From Acidobacteriota bacterium (GTDB lineage Bacteria > Acidobacteriota > Holophagae > Holophagales > Holophagaceae), in contig JACQZU010000021.1 in assembly GCA_016213735.1 (NCBI GenBank), positions 1 through 64,000 of the forward strand: a stretch of DNA of 64,000 bases, written 5' to 3'. The position numbers and the translations under genes were made by a program. Below, piece after piece: positions 58,912 through 64,000 of the stretch; positions within the stretch are counted from its first letter, which is position 1; every line of letters starts with the position of its first letter. The notes beneath the pieces are model-generated. The model saw nothing but the letters and a program-made list of their open reading frames with translations, did not search any database and was not told the DNA's origin.

Positions 58912-59892
58912 ATGAAACCGACGATATTCATTGGATCCTCCACCGAGGGGAAGCCGTATGCAGAGGCAGTGTTGCGCGGGCTCTCAGCTATTGGCGACTG
59001 CCACCTATGGTCCCAAGGTGTGTTCGAACCTGGGGGGACGATTCAGAGTTCGCTTCTCTCCACTATTGCAAAGTCAGACTTTGTGGTCATTGTGCTGACA
59101 CCAGACGATTCAACAATTGTGCGTGGTGAGTTACACCTCACCCCGAGAGACAACCTAATTTTTGAGGCGGGCCTAGGATTCGGACTTGTTCATCCCACCA
59201 GAACTCTTCTCATCCCCGCGCACAACAGCGCGCTGAAGAACCCGAGTGACCTAGGGGGATTCAATTTCGTAGACGCTTTCGAGATGAATGCCACCGATCC
59301 GGACATTGCCCTTGCCGGCGCCGTGTCCCAGGTCCGGAAGAGGGTTCAGTCGATGGGCAGGCGGCAGACGCTACAGATGAGCGGCGGAAAGGAGGAACTC
59401 GCCAAATCTGCAATCGACCTCATCTCAAGCGCAACGCGCAATGTCGTGATGTTCGGGCGCGACTTGTCGTGGGCCGAATTTTATGTCCCCGCAATCGCAG
59501 ATCGAAAGAAGAATGGCGTCTCGATCGAAGTTTTCAGCGATCTTGCCAGCAAGGACGCCGCAAAGCTCAATGCCGCTAAGCTGACAGGGGCAGGTGCAAA
59601 AGTCTATTACTGCAAGATCGATCCTGGTATCAAGCTAACTTTAATTGATCACCACGAAGACAAGGTCTCTCGATTCATGATCTCTTATAAGGAGAGGCTT
59701 AACATGTCAGCTCGCCCTTACGGTAATAACGGTGACAACTTCGCCTATATCTATGAAATACATGATGCGACAGCATCTCCACTGTTGTGGAAGTCGCTCC
59801 TCCGACTGCATATCTCTCTTAAGAACGAGGCCAGCCCAAGCAAGGATCGAAGGATACAAAAGCGCATCAGCCGCCAAATTAGTCGTCGCTAA
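58912..59892 (+). CDS. Cap12/Pycsar-type TIR NADase with C-terminal PLD-like domain
   Basis: A 326-residue protein. The N-terminal TIR-like domain (about 1-145) has the family features TIFIGSSTEGKPYAEAVLRG, LWSQGVFEPGGTIQSSLL, VVIVLTPDDSTIVRGE and PRDNLIFEAGLGFGLV, whose glutamate matches the NADase catalytic residue. The C-terminal half (about 160-320) resembles a phospholipase-D-fold domain (NVVMFGRDLSWAEFYVPAI, VSIEVFSDLASKD) but has no HKD motif, so it is more likely a sensor. First gene of the island; a GTG at 58876 is an alternative start. Composition is much less G+C-rich than the chromosome. It is probably an abortive-infection component. Confidence 0.82.
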   Translation: MKPTIFIGSSTEGKPYAEAVLRGLSAIGDCHLWSQGVFEPGGTIQSSLLSTIAKSDFVVIVLTPDDSTIVRGELHLTPRDNLIFEAGLGFGLVHPTRTLLIPAHNSALKNPSDLGGFNFVDAFEMNATDPDIALAGAVSQVRKRVQSMGRRQTLQMSGGKEELAKSAIDLISSATRNVVMFGRDLSWAEFYVPAIADRKKNGVSIEVFSDLASKDAAKLNAAKLTGAGAKVYYCKIDPGIKLTLIDHHEDKVSRFMISYKERLNMSARPYGNNGDNFAYIYEIHDATASPLLWKSLLRLHISLKNEASPSKDRRIQKRISRQISRR

Positions 59893-59929
59893 AGAGATGG
59901 ACCTCTTGGACTCACGATTGGAGATAAAA

Positions 59930-60526
59930 ATGCAAAGCCAGTGCGTGATTGTAGAATTCATAGGGATTCCATACTCCAAGAAGACATCGACGATCATTGA
60001 TCTTGAGGGGGCACTTGCCAAGAAAAAAATCCAATGCAAGGTTGCCAGAGAGTACCGAGGTTCGGATGAGTTCTATACCAGGAATAAGTATTCCCCAATG
60101 GTGAACTTGCTTCGGGCAGTGCATGCCGTTGAGGAAATCATTGAGCTCACCAACAACACTCGCGTTGAGGTTGTATTGATCGATAGAGGGCTAGTTGATG
60201 CACAGGTTTGGTTTCATTGGTTTTCAGAATCTCAAGAAATTCCTGCGCAATTCCACGATACTATCGGATCATTAAAAAAGCTATCCCTTTTATTTTGCCA
60301 AAAGTACAGGGTTGTCTGGATGGATCGAAATCCGGACCTTGCAAACAATGCTCACGGCCACCAAGGACGAATTATTAATCTCAGGACCCTGAGTCAACTC
60401 AAATTGGCCTATGAATTAGTATTGCCGAACGTGGAAAGGGAATTCGTTCAGTATCACGTCGACTCAAACGAAGATTCTTCAAGCGACATTGCAGCAAGAC
60501 TAATTTCGCAACTTAAATTAGCGTAG
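59930..60526 (+). CDS. P-loop nucleoside-kinase-like protein
   Basis: A 198-residue protein that I do not place in a named family. An N-terminal P-loop variant (EFIGIPYSKKTSTIIDLE, a KKT in place of GKT) and the strand/aspartate segment VVLIDRGLVDAQVWFHWF resemble thymidylate- and deoxynucleoside-kinase folds. A kinase acting on a nucleotide or signal molecule is one possibility. GGAGA precedes the ATG at 59930. It lies 37 bases after the TIR gene on the same strand in A+T-rich DNA, and is likely part of the operon. Confidence 0.7.
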   Translation: MQSQCVIVEFIGIPYSKKTSTIIDLEGALAKKKIQCKVAREYRGSDEFYTRNKYSPMVNLLRAVHAVEEIIELTNNTRVEVVLIDRGLVDAQVWFHWFSESQEIPAQFHDTIGSLKKLSLLFCQKYRVVWMDRNPDLANNAHGHQGRIINLRTLSQLKLAYELVLPNVEREFVQYHVDSNEDSSSDIAARLISQLKLA

Positions 60527-60714
60527 CCGCTCAAGATGTTTGAGGACCAAATTTGTTAGCACCGTGTGGGCTCTAACCATTCATTCAGCCCGGGCCCAGG
60601 CCCAACTACCTCCCAGGCTCCAATCATCGCTTCAGATTTCTCGTTCCCACTCATCGTCCGGCCTTCGGCTGGGCGGTTACCTTCAATCGTTGGTCAACTA
60701 TAAGGAAATGAACG

Positions 60715-61236
60715 ATGCCAATTGATCAATCTGTTCTAGCGGGAAAAGCTGCGGCCTATCAGGACGTGCTTCAAGAAGGCATGAAGAAATCAGCCTCATT
60801 GGGCACTACCAGATCAGCCTTTCTCTGCCATAGCCACAAGGATGAGACTCTAGTCAAGGGCCTACTTACACTCTTCAACGAGGCGGGCATCGACCTCTAC
60901 ATTGACTGGAAAGACCATTCAATGCCCGAAACACCGAATGCGGCCACCGCAAAAACGATTCAGGACGCGATCAAAGATCGCACCGTGTTCATGTTTCTCG
61001 CAACGGCGAATGCAAAGGCATCGAGATGGTGCCCATGGGAGATAGGCTACGCCGACTCGAACTCACGCAAAATCTTTATCGTTCCAACAGAGGATGGCGC
61101 TGGGACATATGGGAATGAGTATTTGCAACTCTATTCCCGCATTGACCTCGGATCGCATGAGAAACGCACCGGCCTTGCTGTGTTTAGGGCTGGGATGGCG
61201 AAGGGCGAATGGCTTTCGGCAGCATTATTGCGATAG
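60715..61236 (+). CDS. TIR domain protein
   Basis: A 173-residue protein that is mostly a TIR domain: AFLCHSHKDETLVKGLLTLF, LYIDWKDHSMPETPN and SRWCPWEIGYADSN, where the glutamate is the expected NADase residue. A helical N-terminus of about 32 residues precedes it. It probably cleaves NAD+ or makes a cyclic ADP-ribose signal when infection is sensed. AAGGAAAT lies before the ATG. It lies 188 bases after the kinase-like gene, in a gap with no other gene. Confidence 0.85.
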   Translation: MPIDQSVLAGKAAAYQDVLQEGMKKSASLGTTRSAFLCHSHKDETLVKGLLTLFNEAGIDLYIDWKDHSMPETPNAATAKTIQDAIKDRTVFMFLATANAKASRWCPWEIGYADSNSRKIFIVPTEDGAGTYGNEYLQLYSRIDLGSHEKRTGLAVFRAGMAKGEWLSAALLR

Positions 61237-61290
61237 GAAATCAGAAACTATCCCCGATCAGGATAGAGTGAATGAAATTAGGGGGAGAAA

Positions 61291-61794
61291 ATGATTATAA
61301 GAAGACCTCAGGTGTTTTATAGTTTCCACTTTGATAACGATGTCTTTCGCGTTCAGCAGATCCGAAACATTGGTGTCATTGAAGGTAACGAGCCAGTCTC
61401 AAAGAACGACTGGGAACAGGCACGACGAACACCCGGCGGAATCGAGCGTTGGATCGAAAACGCGATGAAAAATAGGACCTGTGTTGTGGTTCTAATCGGC
61501 TCAGAAACACATCTTCGCCCCTGGGTGCGATATGAAATTGCCAAGGGGTGGGATGAGCACAGGGGAATCGTAGGGATTTATATCCACAATCTGAAGGACC
61601 CTCGAACGGTCAGCAACCCGCCATACTTTGGCAAATGTGCGCAGGGCATAAACCCCTTCACGCAGGTAAAGCTCCAGGATGGCTCAACACTCGATCAGTA
61701 CGTGCCTTGCTTCAACCCCAACCCACTTGATGCCTACAATGACATAGCAAGAAATCTGACCGGGTGGATCGGGCAGGCCGCTAGGCGTGCATAA
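61291..61794 (+). CDS. ThsB-like TIR protein (DUF1863)
   Basis: A 167-residue member of the Thoeris ThsB group: QVFYSFHFDNDVFRVQQIRN, IGVIEGNEPVSKNDWEQA, TCVVVLIGSETHLRPWVRYE and IVGIYIHNLKDPRTVSN closely follow the family. The glutamate of RYEI is the predicted catalytic residue. In Thoeris, ThsB senses phage and makes a cyclic ADP-ribose-type messenger that activates ThsA. Its stop is 3 bases before the SLOG-patatin start, so that gene is the natural effector partner. Confidence 0.9.
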   Translation: MIIRRPQVFYSFHFDNDVFRVQQIRNIGVIEGNEPVSKNDWEQARRTPGGIERWIENAMKNRTCVVVLIGSETHLRPWVRYEIAKGWDEHRGIVGIYIHNLKDPRTVSNPPYFGKCAQGINPFTQVKLQDGSTLDQYVPCFNPNPLDAYNDIARNLTGWIGQAARRA

Positions 61795-61797
61795 TCT

Positions 61798-63501
61798 ATG
61801 GCAATGAATCGGGAAGGTGCTCATTCCAGTCTGCCGCCGACCCCCCTCGGTGGAGCACGTATTTGGCTTTCTGGCGCCGTACCGGAAACCGAAGGCATTA
61901 CTGAGGCACAAGGGGCTGCGATACGTGACTTCGTTCGCCGGTTCGCTCGCCGCGTTTTTGAACGCGGCGGATACATTGTCCACGGCAGCCATCCTAGCTT
62001 CACGCCAATTCTTCTGGAGGAGGCTGCGCTTCATCAACAGCAGGGCGGTCACAAGGATCGGCTAATTCTTGCGGTTTCGCGGTTATGGTCAAATGACCAA
62101 ACAAAAGTCCCTATCGATGAATGGAGAAGGACCGCGTTGGTTTATGAAACACCCAAGGCCGAAGGCGAGCGCGCGCGAGATGAAAGCTTGGCAATTCTTC
62201 GTAAATGGATGGTTTCTCGTTCCGATGCCATTGTTGTTATTGGCGGAAAATGGTGGCAGGCAGTGAGTGGGCGTTCTGGCGTTCCCTTGGAGCTAGGGCA
62301 CGCCATAGAACGAGGACTTCCATGTTTCCTGCTGGGCGGACTCGTTGGGGCTGCTCAGGACTTCGTCAAACAGCATCCCGAAGTACTCGGCCATCTGAAG
62401 AACGGACTAAATGAAGAGGCGAACAGAGAGTTTGCTACGCGAGATGATGTCGGAAGTCTCGCTGAGGAAATTTGCACGCAGTTGGAGCGATTACCGCTTG
62501 TTCGCGGAAACGCTTCCGAAGGTGTCTCTTTCCGAATTCTCGCCTTGGATGGCGGGGGCCTAAAGGGCGCTTTCACTGCCGCAGCTATCGCCACATGGGA
62601 AAAGCACACCGGGCTAAAGGCAGTCGACCACTTCGATCTGATCGCCGGAACTTCAACCGGAGGCATTCTCGCGATAGGTCTGGGATTGGGACTGTCAGGC
62701 CAGCAAATGCTAAACTTCTATCGAAATCGGGGTCCGGTGATTTTTCCGATTACCCGCCTCCGAAGCCGATTGCGCCGCAACGTGCAACATATTTTCAGGC
62801 CGAAATACGCTCAAGAGGTGTTGCTTCGTGAACTGGAATCTGCTTTCTACGCTGGCAACAAAACCGTCCATTTGAAGCAGTCGCGGTGCCGATTGGTGAT
62901 TCCTACCTATCACTCGGTCGCAGGCGCATCCCACCAATTTCGTACCCCTCATCACCCAGATCTCACGGCCGATGCCCAAACGGAAGCCGCCCACGCGGCA
63001 CTTGCTACAGCTGCCGCCCCTACATTCTTCAGTGCCGCTAAGATTGCGAACATGGTCGCCGAAAGCAGCTACTTCGACGGCGGCGTGTGGGCCAACTCTC
63101 CCGGGATGGCAGCAATAATTGAGGCAGTATGCTTTTTGCGAATTCCATTGGAACGCATTGACGTGTTGAGTGTCGGCACCACGGAAGAACCCTTTACGAC
63201 GCGCTGGCAAACACGTTCAGGAATTCTTGGATGGCTCTGGAAGAAGAGGATTATCGAACTCTTGATGAATGTTCAGCAGGAATCTTCGCTTCGTCTTGCC
63301 CGTCATCTGGTGGGCGATCCTAAGTTTCTCCGAGTCAACGCCATGACTGCCCCAGGAAGCTATTCCCTTGATAGTCCGAAGGAGATTGGCGAGCTAGCCG
63401 ATCTCGGTAACCGAGCAGCGCTCGTGCCCGACGTGCTCGGACAGGTCAAATCACGCTTCTTGAACGGAGTTTCAGTTGCGCCATGGGAACGCTTCGGCTG
63501 A
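61798..63501 (+). CDS. SLOG-patatin phospholipase (predicted Thoeris-type effector)
   Basis: A 567-residue two-domain protein. The N-terminal part (about 20-235) has SLOG features: IWLSGAVPETEGITEAQG, FERGGYIVHGSHPSFTPILL, AIVVIGGKWW and PLELGHAIERGLPCFLLGG. The C-terminal part (about 245-510) is a patatin: ALDGGGLKGAFTAA, the nucleophile in GTSTGG, and the aspartate in YFDGGVWANSP, so Ser and Asp are intact. SLOG domains in ThsA bind ADP-ribose isomers; here one is expected to gate a membrane lipase. It replaces the SIR2-SLOG ThsA usual for this position and ends the operon. The ATG at 61798 has a weak ribosome site. Confidence 0.88.
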   Translation: MAMNREGAHSSLPPTPLGGARIWLSGAVPETEGITEAQGAAIRDFVRRFARRVFERGGYIVHGSHPSFTPILLEEAALHQQQGGHKDRLILAVSRLWSNDQTKVPIDEWRRTALVYETPKAEGERARDESLAILRKWMVSRSDAIVVIGGKWWQAVSGRSGVPLELGHAIERGLPCFLLGGLVGAAQDFVKQHPEVLGHLKNGLNEEANREFATRDDVGSLAEEICTQLERLPLVRGNASEGVSFRILALDGGGLKGAFTAAAIATWEKHTGLKAVDHFDLIAGTSTGGILAIGLGLGLSGQQMLNFYRNRGPVIFPITRLRSRLRRNVQHIFRPKYAQEVLLRELESAFYAGNKTVHLKQSRCRLVIPTYHSVAGASHQFRTPHHPDLTADAQTEAAHAALATAAAPTFFSAAKIANMVAESSYFDGGVWANSPGMAAIIEAVCFLRIPLERIDVLSVGTTEEPFTTRWQTRSGILGWLWKKRIIELLMNVQQESSLRLARHLVGDPKFLRVNAMTAPGSYSLDSPKEIGELADLGNRAALVPDVLGQVKSRFLNGVSVAPWERFG

Positions 63502-63624
63502 CTTGACTAGATGACCGAGGATGGAGCAGTTAATTAACAAAGCCCGCGCCGAGGCATCCCAGCAAGAAGCGGCTGAAAATTGCAGAATGTTCATTTTTGG
63601 ATTGCAGAATTGTCCGAAACACAG

Positions 63625-63675
63625 ACCGGCCAACAAGGCGCTCAACCGGGCGCCTTGTTGGCCGGTTAGCTTTTT
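63625..63675 (+). terminator. terminator of the defence operon
   Basis: A 17-bp perfect stem (ACCGGCCAACAAGGCGC with GCGCCTTGTTGGCCGGT, 8-base loop) is followed by TAGCTTTTT. It lies about 125 bases after the SLOG-patatin stop, near the right edge of the A+T-rich segment. Confidence 0.9.
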
Positions 63676-63752
63676 CGGTAGGCACCATCCTAACCATTAA
63701 CAACACCCCATTAATCAGCCCCCCACCCCATGCCCCCCGTCTCCCCCACCCC

Positions 63753-64000
63753 ATGCCCCCCGTCTTCCCCACCCCCGCCAACCACTACGCCTGGGGCCTG
63801 GGCTGCGAGGGGTGGCACCTGCTGCAGGATCCGGCGCTGCACGTGATCCAGGAGCGGGTTCCGCCGGGGCAGTCGGAGCGGCGGCACCGCCACGGGGCGG
63901 CCCAGCAGTTCTTCTTCATCCTCCGGGGCGAGGCGGTGCTGGAGCTGGACGGCGCGGCGCACCGCCTCCAGGCGGGCGAGGGTCTGCACGTGCCCCCCGG
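63753..64000 (+). CDS. cupin-domain protein (partial, runs off the window)
   Basis: The start of a cupin protein: MPPVFPTPANHYAWGLGCEG, then ERRHRHGAAQQFFFILRGEA with the metal-histidine motif, and LQAGEGLHVPPG. The base composition returns to the host level. At least 83 residues are present; the rest lies beyond the window. The ATG stands inside the second copy of a 23-bp tandem duplication (CCCCACCCCATGCCCCCCGT, units starting near 63721 and 63744). An ATG in the first copy reads in another frame. Confidence 0.75.
   Translation, partial: MPPVFPTPANHYAWGLGCEGWHLLQDPALHVIQERVPPGQSERRHRHGAAQQFFFILRGEAVLELDGAAHRLQAGEGLHVPP

Noticed and set aside
60575-63666. attC-like sequences (TCTAACCATTCATTCAG near 60574; CCAACAAGGCG...CGCCTTGTTGG at 63630) that might mark an integron cassette
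   Set aside because: The first lacks a matching second half, and the second is a perfect hairpin with a T tract, which is better read as a terminator. No integrase is present.

Overview
The window is G+C-rich chromosomal DNA (about 70% by eye) from a Gram-negative, aerobic or facultative bacterium. I infer the phylum Acidobacteriota, class Holophagae (Geothrix/Holophaga-like), from gene style: PknB-type kinases fused to TPR tails, a large BNR/sortilin beta-propeller protein, a kelch lipoprotein with Ig-like repeats, an M4 protease with an Ig domain, and lpxB for lipid A. I found no rRNA, tRNA, CRISPR array, integrase or transposase gene.

Layout. 1-877: structured tandem repeats without genes. 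878-19196: a MocR-type regulator overlapping a Ser/Thr kinase, der, a secreted M4 protease, a two-component pair, recN with a DUF1684 gene, a FAD/Fe-S D-lactate-dehydrogenase-like protein, a small ORF joined to a lone pyruvate-dehydrogenase E1-beta-like gene, and an Rrf2 regulator. 19319-29429: a sulfur amino-acid block, running cysK, SAM riboswitch, metA, lysC, an SDR, a homocysteine-methyltransferase/MTHFR fusion, a 2Fe-2S ferredoxin and metH. 29430-32639: a reverse-strand kinase gene bounded by metH and a second, broken copy of the metH 3' end. 32640-51130: signalling, DNA-repair, peptidase, RNA-modification and envelope genes, a frameshifted lpxB, an acyl-CoA dehydrogenase and purSQ. 51222-53823: an araC-type gene, a reverse-strand gene of unknown function and a duplicated araC 3' end, the same architecture as at metH. 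54084-58264: antiporter, Ada-like small protein, amidase, a small membrane protein and a four-helix-bundle gene inside low-complexity DNA.

58912-63501 is a visibly A+T-richer island holding five same-strand genes: a Cap12-type TIR protein with an extra C-terminal domain, a P-loop kinase-like protein, a TIR_2-like protein, a ThsB-like (DUF1863) TIR protein and a SLOG-patatin phospholipase. An intrinsic terminator follows. This reads as an anti-phage operon related to Thoeris, in which the usual SIR2-SLOG or Macro effector appears to be replaced by a SLOG-gated patatin lipase. It is the best candidate for an undescribed system here. A cupin gene starts just after it and runs off the window.

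Other points of note are lost key residues in otherwise intact proteins: the Walker A lysine of RecN, the PLP lysine of the MocR protein, and two of three zinc cysteines in the homocysteine-methyltransferase half of the MTHFR fusion. Two insertion-like loci share one architecture, in which a host-gene 3' end is duplicated around a foreign-looking reverse-strand gene.
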